A DNA stretch of 64,000 nucleotides from Arthrobacter sp. Soil762 (GTDB lineage Bacteria; Actinomycetota; Actinomycetes; Actinomycetales; Micrococcaceae). The stretch is taken from contig NZ_LMSG01000020.1 in NCBI RefSeq assembly GCF_001428335.1, forward strand, positions 16,078 through 80,077, read 5' to 3'. This document shows positions 24,645 to 33,678 of this stretch, piece after piece. The stretch's first letter is position 1, and each line of letters starts with the position of its first letter. The position numbers were made by a program, and so were the translations under genes. Below the pieces are notes generated by a model. It made no database searches and had not been told where the DNA came from. It saw nothing but the letters and a program-made list of their open reading frames with translations.

Positions 24645-25391
24645 CTAAGTAAGGCACCCGGGTAAGACCGGGGCGGTCAGGCCGCCGTCGCACATTACAG
24701 CGACGGCGTCGGTCAGCGGGACGAATTCGGTGTCGTGCGTGACCATCACCGTGGCTACCTGGAACTCGTCCGTGACCCGGCGCAGCAGCCCGACGATCGA
24801 TGCGCTTCGTGCATGGTCCAACGCCGCCGTCGGCTCGTCCACCAGCAGCACCTTGGGGCTGCCCATCAGGGCCCGGGCAATGTTCACCCGCTGCCGCTGC
24901 CCACCCGAGAGCTGGTGCGGGCGCTTGCCCGCGGACTCAGCCAAGCCCACCAGATCCAGAAGTTCCGCGGCACGCAAACGCGCGGCCTTCAGGGACTTGC
25001 CGCGCAGGTGGTGGCCAATCATCAACTGCTCGACGGCGGTCAGGGACGCCAGGAGGTTGGGCTGCTGGAAGATGATGCCCACCTTCTCCCTGCGCAGTGT
25101 GGTCAGCTCGTTGTCCTTCAGCCCAGCGGTGTTGGTCCCGTCAATGATCACGTCCCCGCTGGTGGGGCGGATCAGGGTGGCGGCGACAGCCAGGAGGCTG
25201 GATTTGCCCGAGCCGGACGGGCCCACCAGGGAGACCATCCGGCCCGCTTCAACTCGCAGGCTGACAGTGTCCAGGGCCTTGATGGTTCCGCCGCCGTCCG
25301 GGTATTCGAGGGTGACGTTATTGAGGGTCAGCGGGTGGGTGAGAGCGGAGCCGGCGGCAGGGGCGAGGGGTGCAGTAGTGGTAACAGACAT
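24645..25391 (-). CDS. ABC transporter ATPase, MacB/LolD type
   Basis: A 248-residue ATPase with Walker A GPSGSGKSSLLA, Q-loop near FQQPNLLASLTAVEQL, signature LSGGQRQRVNIARAL and Walker B KVLLVDEPTAALD. Sequence style (EYPDGGGTIKALDTVSL) is that of the LolD/MacB/YvrO group, which pairs with FtsX-type permeases in export or mechanotransmission rather than import. It lies 34 bp downstream of such a permease and opposite a two-component system that probably controls it. Confidence 0.92.
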   Translation of the reverse strand: MSVTTTAPLAPAAGSALTHPLTLNNVTLEYPDGGGTIKALDTVSLRVEAGRMVSLVGPSGSGKSSLLAVAATLIRPTSGDVIIDGTNTAGLKDNELTTLRREKVGIIFQQPNLLASLTAVEQLMIGHHLRGKSLKAARLRAAELLDLVGLAESAGKRPHQLSGGQRQRVNIARALMGSPKVLLVDEPTAALDHARSASIVGLLRRVTDEFQVATVMVTHDTEFVPLTDAVAVMCDGGLTAPVLPGCLT

Positions 25392-25425
25392 GGGAAGTAC
25401 CTTTCGGGAGTTTCAGGGAGAGGAA

Positions 25426-26565
25426 TTAGTTGCCGCCGAGGGCGATCAGCGGATCGACGGTGGTCACCCGCCGGACTGCCAGCGCGGCGCCCGCCAGGCC
25501 CAGGGCCACAATTCCCAGCACGGGCAGCAGCGTGGTGGCGGGCGTGACCAGGAACGGCGCGGCCTGTGCCGCGGCGAATCCGCCCAGAATTCCGATCGCC
25601 CCGCCCAGGCCCGCACCGGCCAGCAGCACAATGGCGGCCTGGGTCATGGCATCGCGCAGCACGTAGCCGCCGGACGCGCCCATGGCCTTGAGAACGGCGA
25701 TATCGCGGGTGCGCTGCACGGTCCAGACCGTCAGGAACGCCACGATCACCAGCGCCGAAATCCCGTAGAGGAACGCCTGCATCAGCATCAGCGACCCGTT
25801 TTCGCTTTTGAAGGAACCCAGCGCCTGGAACGAACCTGTGCGGCTGGTGCTGACAGTGCGTGCCATCGCGTTGGCCGCTTCCTCGTCCACCACGGCCCCG
25901 TCCTGATAGGTGACCGCGACGACGGTCGCCACTGGAATACTCCCCGATGCGCTGCCGGCAGCCGGCGCCAGGTGCGCCACCTCGGCCCATGTCGGCAGCG
26001 CCGTCCACACCACGCCGGTGTGCGAATACCACTGGTCATCCACGACGGCGGCGACGGTCACCCCAGTGCCACCCACCGTGGCCGTATCGCCGACGACGAG
26101 CGAGAGATCCGCGGCAACGGTCGCGCCGATCACCACCGACCCCGCCCTAACCGGCGACGGCGCCAGCTGCCCGTCCTCGGCAACGCCGAACACCGCCACA
26201 TTGATGGTGCCGCCATCGCCGCCCTGGAGGCGGGACTGGCTGATGCCCAGGGCCTCGGCGCTTGCCACGCCCGGGACGTGCTTCCAGCTGTCCACCTGCG
26301 CTGCCGTCACTTCGCTTTCCGTGAAGGACGCCGTGGGCTGGTTGGTGCCCGGGGCGCCGAAAACGATGCTGTCCACCGGCCTGGCCTCAGCGCCGCTTCC
26401 TGACTGGCCGCCCCCCAGCTTCCCAATGGCGGATGTGGACTGGTCGCCCAGCCCGGCGGTGAGCCCGGACAGCAGCACCAGCAGCAGCGTCACGAGGGCC
26501 ACCACGCCGCCCATCAGGGCAAACCTGCCCTTGGCGAACCGGATGTCGCGAATAGCGAGAAACAC
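25426..26565 (-). CDS. ABC transporter permease, FtsX/MacB type
   Basis: A 379-residue permease: one N-terminal membrane helix (GRFALMGGVVALVTLLLVLL), a ~220-residue extracytoplasmic domain, and three C-terminal helices in the FtsX domain (FLYGISALVIVAFLTVWTVQ, RDIAVLKAMGASGGYVLRD, and a final hydrophobic segment). The motif KAMGASGGYV is typical of this class. It forms a complex with the ATPase encoded just downstream. Divergent from the histidine kinase at 26732, with 166 bp between, it is a likely output of that system (envelope stress or peptide sensing). Confidence 0.9.
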   Translation of the reverse strand: MFLAIRDIRFAKGRFALMGGVVALVTLLLVLLSGLTAGLGDQSTSAIGKLGGGQSGSGAEARPVDSIVFGAPGTNQPTASFTESEVTAAQVDSWKHVPGVASAEALGISQSRLQGGDGGTINVAVFGVAEDGQLAPSPVRAGSVVIGATVAADLSLVVGDTATVGGTGVTVAAVVDDQWYSHTGVVWTALPTWAEVAHLAPAAGSASGSIPVATVVAVTYQDGAVVDEEAANAMARTVSTSRTGSFQALGSFKSENGSLMLMQAFLYGISALVIVAFLTVWTVQRTRDIAVLKAMGASGGYVLRDAMTQAAIVLLAGAGLGGAIGILGGFAAAQAAPFLVTPATTLLPVLGIVALGLAGAALAVRRVTTVDPLIALGGN

Positions 26566-26731
26566 GTTGTACTTCCTTCAGTCGGGGGTGGAATTCCTTC
26601 TGAATCCACTCTCCGGCGCATCGGCCCGGCCCACATCGGGGATTTAGTTGAGCCGGGCGGGACAAAGGGCTGAAGGGGCGGTCAACCTTTTGGTTGATCC
26701 GCACACACCCGCCGGCGCATAAGCTGATGAA

Positions 26732-28045
26732 ATGCCTGCCGCGGACCCACAGACCACCCCCTCGGGGGCTGCCATCCTGCGGTTCCTGCGGGTCACGCTG
26801 CATGTCGGGTTTGCGGGGCTGCTGCTAGTCGCCATCCTGCGGATGCACCTCGCGGACGGAGCGGACGACGTCGGCACTCCCGCGGGAGCGCGGCGCCTCG
26901 CCTGGTCCGCCCTCGCCCTTGCGCTCGCCGCGGCTTATCTCGCCGGCACTGTCCTGGAGAAGCGCTTCGCCGCCGGCCGCTCCAGCTTCAACCCGCACCC
27001 CTACGCCGCCCCTTGGCTGGGCCTTGTCACGGCACTGTGGGGCGTCCTCCTGGCCGGCAGCGCCGAATTTTCCTGGGTCGCCTTTCCGCTCTTCTTCCTC
27101 CACCTGCACGTCCTCCCGCGAAGGATTGCGCTGTTCACCATCGCCGCGATGACGGCCGCCGTCGTGGCTTCGCAGTGGGTGGCCAGCGGCATGCCGTCGC
27201 CCACCCTGCCCATGGTCCTGGGGCCGGGGCTGGGTGCCGTTTTCGCGGTGGTCACCGGGCTGGCTTACAGGGCGCTCTACCAGGAGAGTGAAGCCCAGCG
27301 GCTGGCGGCGGACGAACTCCGGCGCACCCGCGCAGAACTTGCCAGAACCCAGCATGAGGCCGGCGTCGCAGCTGAGCGTGAGCGCCTTGCCCGCGAAATC
27401 CACGACACCTTGGCGCAGGGCCTGTCCAGCATCGTCCTGGTGGCGCGGGCGGCCGAAAAGTCGCTGGCCAGCGGCGATCTTGCCACCGCCGCGGAGCGGT
27501 TCGCGCTGGTGCAGCAGACGGCATCGGACAACTTGGCGGAGGCGCGCAGCTTTGTCCGCGGCCTGACGGCGCCCAAGCTCCAGGAGTCGTCGCTCCCGGA
27601 AAGCCTGCAGCGGCTCTGCGGCGAAACCGAAACGCTGGCCGCCGCGCGCGGTGACGGACTCCGCTGCCGCTTCGAGCTGGTGGGCGACCCCACGGAGCTG
27701 CCGCCGCAGTACAGCGTTACCCTGCTCCGGGCCGCCCAGGCCAGCCTGTCCAACGTCCGTCTCCATGCCAAGGCAAGCACCGCCGTCGTCACCCTTGCGT
27801 TCCTGGGGGACGAGGTCACCCTGGACGTGTACGACGACGGCACGGGCTTTGCGCCGGAAACGCCGGGTTCCGGCGTGGCCGGCCGGGCGGACGGCAGCGG
27901 GTTTGGGCTGAGCTCGCTGGCTGCCCGGGTGGCTGAGCTGAACGGCTCCCTGGACGTCGAGACGGCGCCCGGCGAGGGGACCGTCGTCGCCCTCCGGCTG
28001 CCGCTCACCGGCGGGGACAACGGCGCCGAGGGGGAGCGGGACTGA
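26732..28045 (+). CDS. NarL-type sensor histidine kinase
   Basis: A 437-residue sensor kinase. Residues ~15-180 contain five to six membrane helices and no large extracytoplasmic loop, suggesting sensing within the membrane or via a partner. The HisKA_3 domain carries phospho-acceptor His224 in ERLAREIHDTLAQGLSSIVL. The ATPase domain has N-box-like sequences, DVYDDGTGFAPE and GFGLSSLAARVAELNG. Its stop overlaps the response regulator start by one base (TGATG). Divergent from an ABC exporter, as in antimicrobial-peptide-type modules. Confidence 0.92.
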   Translation: MPAADPQTTPSGAAILRFLRVTLHVGFAGLLLVAILRMHLADGADDVGTPAGARRLAWSALALALAAAYLAGTVLEKRFAAGRSSFNPHPYAAPWLGLVTALWGVLLAGSAEFSWVAFPLFFLHLHVLPRRIALFTIAAMTAAVVASQWVASGMPSPTLPMVLGPGLGAVFAVVTGLAYRALYQESEAQRLAADELRRTRAELARTQHEAGVAAERERLAREIHDTLAQGLSSIVLVARAAEKSLASGDLATAAERFALVQQTASDNLAEARSFVRGLTAPKLQESSLPESLQRLCGETETLAAARGDGLRCRFELVGDPTELPPQYSVTLLRAAQASLSNVRLHAKASTAVVTLAFLGDEVTLDVYDDGTGFAPETPGSGVAGRADGSGFGLSSLAARVAELNGSLDVETAPGEGTVVALRLPLTGGDNGAEGERD

Positions 28046-28698
28046 TGGGGGAGCTCCGTATTCTCCTGGTGGATGACCACCCCGTGGTCCGCGCGGGCCT
28101 GCGCGCCATGCTCACTGAATTCGATGACTTCAGCGTGGCTGCCGAGGCCGCCGACGGGGACGCCGCGCTGCGGGAACTCGCGCGGCTGCGGACACTGGGG
28201 GACCGCGTGGATGTGGTGCTGATGGACCTGCAGATGGGCGCCGGGATGGACGGTGTCACCGCCACCGCCGCGATCCGGCAGCTGGACGCCCCGCCGCCGG
28301 TCCTGATCCTGACCACCTACGACACCGAGGCGGACATCCTGGCCGCCGTCGAGGCAGGCGCCAGCGGCTACATGCTCAAGGACGCGCCGCCGGAACAGAT
28401 CCGCCAGGCGGTCCTGTCGGCGGCGGCTGGCCAGACGGCCCTGGCGCCCAAGGTCGCGGCACTGCTGATGTCGCGGATCAGCAGCCCGGAAACCGCGCTA
28501 ACGCCCCGCGAGGTGCAGTTGCTTGAACTGCTGGCAACCGGCCTGACAAACCGCGCCATCGCCCGGCGGCTGTTTATTTCCGAGGCCACCGTCAAAACCC
28601 ACCTCGTGCACATCTACGGCAAGCTCGGCGTGGACAACCGGACCTCGGCCATCGCCCTGGCAACGCAACGGCGGATAATCCGCCCGCCGGGCCAATAA
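28045..28698 (+). CDS. NarL/LuxR-type response regulator
   Basis: A 217-residue regulator. The receiver domain (1-~120) has the acidic pair in LLVDDHPVV, phospho-acceptor Asp61 in VVLMDLQMG, the Thr in ILTTYDTE and the Lys in YMLKDAPPEQI. The C-terminal GerE/LuxR helix-turn-helix is LTPREVQLLELLATGLTNRA, then ISEATVKTHLVHIYGKLGV. It partners with the kinase immediately upstream and probably activates the divergent ABC genes. Confidence 0.94.
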   Translation: MGELRILLVDDHPVVRAGLRAMLTEFDDFSVAAEAADGDAALRELARLRTLGDRVDVVLMDLQMGAGMDGVTATAAIRQLDAPPPVLILTTYDTEADILAAVEAGASGYMLKDAPPEQIRQAVLSAAAGQTALAPKVAALLMSRISSPETALTPREVQLLELLATGLTNRAIARRLFISEATVKTHLVHIYGKLGVDNRTSAIALATQRRIIRPPGQ

Positions 28699-28747
28699 CG
28701 GTGCCATACTGGGCGTTCATCGCTTCGTCGGCAGGGGAACTTCCGAA

Positions 28748-29899
28748 ATGGGCTTGGACATAGTCACCCTCAGGGTGGCCTTTAGCCTGATGGCACTCTT
28801 GCTTGGCCTGCTGTTCTACTTCTTCGCGTACCGCACCACACGCGCGCCGTACAGCGGCTGGTGGTGCGTGGCCTTGGCGCTGTTTCTGACCGGAGCCCTT
28901 GCTTTCCTGCTCGATGGCACGGCCCTTCAGCGGTGGACTAATCCCCTGGGGCATGTCCTGTTGGTTTCGGGGGCGGTGAGCGTATGGGTAAGTGCACGTT
29001 CGCTGCGGAGGTCCCCGCCGCGGCCGTTGTTGTTCGCCGCCGCGCCCGCTGTGACCCTGGTGGCCTGCGCTCTTGACAGTCCTGCCACGAACACCTGGGC
29101 GGGTGGACCGGTCTTTCTTGCCTCGATGGGCCTGCTGTTTGGGCTGGCGACGCGGGAGATGTGGCCGGCCGAACCTGCGTACACCCGGGTGCGGATCCCC
29201 ATGACGGCATCTGTCGGGCTGGTGTCCGTGTTCTACCTTGGCCGCCTTATTGCGTTTCTCGCGGATGGACCAGGAGGACCCACTTTCGAGTTGCTCTTCG
29301 GCTCGGCCATCACCACCATGCTGACCATGGTGTTGCTAGTGGTGGTGTCCTTCAGCATGGCCGGTCTCATCAGCGAGCAGCAGACCCGGGCCCTGCGCAT
29401 GGTGGCCACCCGCGACGATCTCACCGGCCTGCTCAACCGCAAAGCTTTCCTGGACCTGGCCGCGGCGCAGTTGAACGACAGGGCCGTCACTCAGGGAACG
29501 GGAGCCCTGATCCTCGCAGATCTGGACAAGTTCAAGGCCGTCAATGACACCCACGGACACGCTGCCGGCGACCTTGCGCTCCAGACCTTCGCAAACGCGT
29601 GCCGGGATACGGTGAGATCCTCGGACCTCGTGGGCAGGTACGGCGGGGAAGAGTTTGTCCTCCTCATCCCGGGTGCCTCCGACGGGCGGGCGGAGGAAAT
29701 CGCCGAGGAGGTCAGCAGGCGGCTCGCCCAAGTGCCCACCGTCGACGGGCTGGAGATGCCCACCGTCAGTTACGGCGTAGCACTGTACGGCCCCGGGACC
29801 TCCGACCTGGAGGACCTCATCGCCTCTGCTGACCGGGCCCTCTACGCGGCCAAGTCACTGGGCCGGAACCGCACCGTCCACAGCGACCCGCTGGGCTAG
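28748..29899 (+). CDS. Membrane-bound diguanylate cyclase (GGDEF)
   Basis: A 383-residue protein making cyclic di-GMP from two GTP. The first ~215 residues contain about seven hydrophobic helices. The GGDEF domain begins RDDLTGLLNRKAFLDLA and has the active-site loop YGGEEFVLLIP (residues 299-303) with functional GGEEF. The product-inhibition I-site RSSD is present five residues upstream (289-292). LADLDKFKAVNDTHGH supplies the metal ligands. No EAL domain is present. It is a monocistronic gene ending 4 bp from the convergent, decayed sulP gene. Confidence 0.93.
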   Translation: MGLDIVTLRVAFSLMALLLGLLFYFFAYRTTRAPYSGWWCVALALFLTGALAFLLDGTALQRWTNPLGHVLLVSGAVSVWVSARSLRRSPPRPLLFAAAPAVTLVACALDSPATNTWAGGPVFLASMGLLFGLATREMWPAEPAYTRVRIPMTASVGLVSVFYLGRLIAFLADGPGGPTFELLFGSAITTMLTMVLLVVVSFSMAGLISEQQTRALRMVATRDDLTGLLNRKAFLDLAAAQLNDRAVTQGTGALILADLDKFKAVNDTHGHAAGDLALQTFANACRDTVRSSDLVGRYGGEEFVLLIPGASDGRAEEIAEEVSRRLAQVPTVDGLEMPTVSYGVALYGPGTSDLEDLIASADRALYAAKSLGRNRTVHSDPLG

Positions 29900-29903
29900 C
29901 CCG

Positions 29904-30993
29904 TCAGTTGAGCTTCCCCGCCAGCCGTTCCCGCATGGCCACGCTGGCTGCATTCAGTCCGATCAGCTCCACGTCCCGCCCGTGCCGGCGGTACTTGTCG
30001 GTCACGGCGTCCAGCACCGCGACGGTTGAGGCGTCCCAGAGGTGCGAGGCGTGCAGGTCCACAATCACCCGGCTGACGTCCGGCTCGGCGTCCAGGGCGT
30101 ACTCGAACTGCGTGTAGAGGTCGTTGGACGAGGCAAAGAACAGCTCGCCGTCCACCGTGTAGGTGGCCACGTTCTCACCGTTAAGTTCGACGACGGTCCG
30201 TTCCACCGTGACGAAGTGCGCCACCCGCCGGGCGAACAGCGCCGTGGCCGCCAGCACGCCCGCCCCGACGCCGATGGCCAGGTTGTGGGTGGCCGATACG
30301 ACAGCCACGGTGATCACCATGACGGCGGTCTCGGCCTTGGGCATGCGGCGCAGGGTCCGCGGAGCGATGGAGTGCCAGTCGAAGGTAATGGCGGAAACGA
30401 AGATCATTACGGCCACCAGGGCGGCCATCGGAATCAGGCCCACAACATCGCCGAGCACCACCACCAGGACCAGCAGAAAAACGCCGGCCAGGAACGTGGA
30501 CACGCGGCTCCGTGCCCCGGATCCCTTGACGTTGATCATGGTCTGGCCGATCACGGCGCAGCCGCCCATGCCGCCGAAAAAGCCGGTGACGATGTTCGCC
30601 AGGCCCTGGCCCCAGGACTCGCGGGTCTTGTTGGAGCGGGTGTCCGTGATGTCGTCCACCAGCTTGGCGGTCATCAGCGATTCGAGCAGCCCTACCAAGG
30701 CCATGGACAGCGAGAACGGCACGAGGACCTGGAACGTCTCCCACGTCAGCGGGACATTGGGGACAAACACCGAAGGCAAGCTCTCGGGCAGCTGGCCCTT
30801 GTCCTGGACGGTGGGCACATCCACGCCGGCCAGCGGGGATGAACCGCATCAATCGTGTGACGCCGAGGACCGCCAGCAGGACCTGGAAAACGCCGGCCAG
30901 GATCAGGGCCGCAATCAGGTGGTCCAGGCCGTGGCTGCGCATCAGCGGGGCGATGACCAGGGCGACGGCGCCGGTGGCGGCGGAAATCATGGC
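29904..30993 (-). pseudogene. SulP-family anion transporter, inactivated by deletions
   Basis: Residual SulP transporter with C-terminal STAS domain. The 306-codon 3' part is intact (FSLSMALVGLLESLMTAKLV, FFGGMGGCAVIGQTMIN, and a STAS region DLHASHLWDASTVAVLDAVT). Upstream, another frame encodes MISAATGAVALVIAPLMRSH through GVTRLMRFIP and then runs out of frame at about 30825-30840. Intact homologues have about 80 residues between RLMRFIP and the VPTV-DKG segment, including the GFVNALAI helix; these are absent. The ~60 N-terminal residues before MISAATG are also missing. At least two deletions have removed several helices, so transport is not possible. Confidence 0.85.
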
Positions 30994-31245
30994 GTGCTGG
31001 TCCGGGCATCGGGGACGCTTCGTACGGCCATGGCTGGGTCCAATCGTGCTGGTGAAGCCGGCAGATGGGGGCTTCATTCTTACGCGGGGATGGGCGGCGC
31101 GACGCCTCATTGCGAAATAGGGGGCACGTCCGCCCCTACCAGTCTGGGGTACGCGCTAAGCCAACTGCTAAAATGACTGGGTTGTAGACCGGCCTATAGC
31201 TAGTCCAGCCAGCGCCGTAAACGTAAGTAGGGGACCACACAAGAC

Positions 31246-32859
31246 ATGACGGCAGGCGGTTCACACATCAGCACTTCGGAGAGCGTCCCGGGTCCGTCGA
31301 AAAAGACAGCGGCGGAGCTCCCGAAGTCTGCTGCGCCCGCCCAAGCGCGCCTCACGAAGCGCCGGGTGTACATCGCCACCTGGCAGGGGTTCCTCGGCGC
31401 CCTCATGATGTTTGTGGGCTCGATCGGAACGGGCTGGATCGCCAACGGCTCTCCCATGATCCGCCAGCCGGTGGTCATCGCGCTGCGGACCGAGGGCTGG
31501 GGCGTGACGCTGTCCACCGTGCTCCTGACGGTGGGGGCGATGCTCCTGATGCGGTCCTGGCTCCGCCTGGGCCAGCGGCTGGACGACTGGGGCGAACACT
31601 CCCTGCGGTCGGTGGTCATAGCCATCACCGCCTGGTCCCTGCCGCTCCTGCTGGCCGTCCCCATCTTCTCCCGCGATGTTTACGCCTATACCGGCCAGGG
31701 CCGCCTGGTCATGGAAGGCCAGAACCCCTACGCCGTCGGCATTTCCACCCTCAACAACTGGTTTGCCCTCGGCGCGGACCCGGCCTGGGCCGAGAACAGG
31801 ACCCCCTACGGGCCCTACTTCCTGTGGCTCGCCCGCGGCGTGGTGGAGCTGACAGGGGCACAGCCCGACGTGTCCGTCCTGCTGTTCCGCCTGATCGCCG
31901 GCGTCGGGGTCCTGCTCTGCGTCCTTTACGTGCCCAAGCTGGCCGAACTGCACGGCATCAACGGCGCGCGGGCACTCTGGATCGCGGTGGCCAACCCGCT
32001 GTTCCTCATCAGTTTCGTGGCCAGCGCCCACAACGACGCGCTTATGGTGGGCCTCGCCGTCGCCGGCGTCTACTTCGCCGCGACGAAGCGCTACCTGGCC
32101 GGAATCCTGCTGGTCACCGCCTCCATCGGGATCAAGCCGATCACCGTGCTGCTCCTTCCGTTCATCGGGGTCATGTGGGCCGGGCCCGCGGCCTCGTGGA
32201 CGCGGAAGTTCCTGATTTGGGGCGCGACGGCGGGAATCAGTTTCGCCGTGCTGGCCGTCAGTGGGATCCCGTACAACCTCGGGCTGGGCTGGGTCTGGGC
32301 CATCATGGACCCGACGCCGGGTTACACCGGCTATTCGCCGTCGGGCTTCCTGGGGCAGCAGGTTGAGTTCCTCGGCAACGTGCTGGGACTGTCGGGCGGC
32401 ACCATCGCGGACCTGCTGCGGACGGGCATGAAGTGGGCTGCCATCGGGCTGGTGCTGCTGCTGATGTTCCGTGGCGACTACTCCCGGGCGGTGCGCCGGC
32501 TGGCCCTGGCGTTTACCGCCGTCGTGATGCTTTCGCCCATCATCCAGCCCTGGTACATCCTTTGGTTCCTGCCGTTCCTGGCTGTGACGGGGATCCGGAA
32601 CGACTGGCAGATCCGCTCCCTCTACGTGGGCGTGACGTTCTTTGTGGTGTTCGGCGCGCAGGACCAGCTTTCGGTCTGGTCCTTTGTGCAGCTGGCCGTG
32701 GACGCATCCTCCCTGGCCTTCGTGACGGCGCTGCTGTTTACGTTCTATCTGCTGGTCCTGGACATCCACACGCGGAAGCTGCTGATCGAGGGTAAACCAT
32801 TGGACTGGGCCCGGCGTGGCTGGCGCTGGGTCCTGGACCAGCGCCGCAGCGCCCGCTAG
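31246..32859 (+). CDS. mptB: MptB-like polyprenol-phosphomannose-dependent mannosyltransferase
   Basis: A 537-residue GT-C enzyme with about 12-13 membrane helices. After a ~40-residue cytoplasmic leader and the first helices, the extracytoplasmic loop carries the acidic catalytic motif FSRDVYAYTGQGRL and GQNPYAVG, typical of MptA/MptB-type alpha-1,6-mannosyltransferases that build lipomannan from polyprenyl-phosphate mannose. LIQPWYILWF-like segment IIQPWYILWFLPFLA lies near the end. It is monocistronic. The family is restricted to actinobacteria, which supports the taxonomic reading. Confidence 0.88.
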   Translation: MTAGGSHISTSESVPGPSKKTAAELPKSAAPAQARLTKRRVYIATWQGFLGALMMFVGSIGTGWIANGSPMIRQPVVIALRTEGWGVTLSTVLLTVGAMLLMRSWLRLGQRLDDWGEHSLRSVVIAITAWSLPLLLAVPIFSRDVYAYTGQGRLVMEGQNPYAVGISTLNNWFALGADPAWAENRTPYGPYFLWLARGVVELTGAQPDVSVLLFRLIAGVGVLLCVLYVPKLAELHGINGARALWIAVANPLFLISFVASAHNDALMVGLAVAGVYFAATKRYLAGILLVTASIGIKPITVLLLPFIGVMWAGPAASWTRKFLIWGATAGISFAVLAVSGIPYNLGLGWVWAIMDPTPGYTGYSPSGFLGQQVEFLGNVLGLSGGTIADLLRTGMKWAAIGLVLLLMFRGDYSRAVRRLALAFTAVVMLSPIIQPWYILWFLPFLAVTGIRNDWQIRSLYVGVTFFVVFGAQDQLSVWSFVQLAVDASSLAFVTALLFTFYLLVLDIHTRKLLIEGKPLDWARRGWRWVLDQRRSAR

Positions 32860-33678
32860 TAGGGAGTCTGGTGTTTTGCCCCGTCACCCGTATCAACACG
32901 ACATAACGCCGATATTGGGTCTCCGGTTAGCTCAGATAGCCTTGGAAAATGGTCAGACCGGACTTCCCGCGGACGATCCTGGAGTTTCAAGCGAGGTTCG
33001 GCGACGAGCAGGCTTGCCTGGACTAGATGGGGACTAGATGTTCGACTGTCGCTGGCCTGAGCTGGATGGGAGGAAGTATCCGACCAGTCGGATGAGGAAT
33101 GGTACCCTCCGGTGGCTTCTGCTGCGCGGCGGACGAGGTGGGGGGAGACCTTGAAGGCTGCCTCGGCGAAGGTGCTGGCGAAGGACTCCTCCTGGATTTC
33201 AAGCGCCAGGGTCGCCGACGTCGGGCGGGATACTTCACCGTCACTGAGTCGATTGTGATATCTGGTGAGCCGATTCTGTGGATCGCGACGCTTGTGTGTC
33301 TCACCATTCTCGCCAACAAGGGTTCGGCTGCGGCTCGTTCCAACCAGATCGAGCACTTGCCCGTAACCTAGAGTCACCGGATGCCCTGCCTCGAAGCTGG
33401 CGGGGCATCCGGTCGTTCGGGATCGGAAATCATGGACTTGAACGGCGCTAAATCTGATCGTGTGAGGCCATATTCGAGTCATAGGTAGGCCGTGCCGTCG
33501 ATCCGTTGTATGAGTCAATAGCACCTCATCTTCCCGCGGCACATTCAGCGACAAGCGCCGACGGTGCCTGTACACAGGCGACCACAATTCAGAGCTATCA
33601 GAACACTCAGCCGGAATAAATTGCACTACTGGGGTCCTGAGCTGCCCCCGGTGACTATTCGCTGGTTCCGGGCGGTCT
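32860..33678. other. Unexplained 820-bp stretch
   Basis: No gene is supported here. GC content is visibly lower than in the flanks. A 256-codon frame is open on the minus strand (33626-32856) but has no ribosome site, family motif or sensible composition. On the plus strand a frame ending at 33371 (possible GTG start at 33258) would give a ~37-residue peptide with one hydrophobic helix (ILWIATLVCLTILA), followed 5 bp later by the hairpin at 33377-33412. That arrangement could be a small membrane-peptide gene, but evidence is weak. Confidence 0.3.
33377..33412. terminator. Hairpin within the unexplained stretch
   Basis: CCGGATGCCCTGCC (33377-33390) pairs with GGCGGGGCATCCGG (33399-33412) with one mismatch and an 8-base loop. 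It is very stable but lacks a T-tract. It may end a small plus-strand transcript or be a dispersed palindromic repeat. Confidence 0.5.

Noticed and set aside
32856..33626. A 256-codon minus-strand frame in the unexplained stretch
   Set aside because: No ribosome site, no recognisable motif, Arg/Ser-rich; openness alone is weak evidence in this DNA, so it was not called as a gene.
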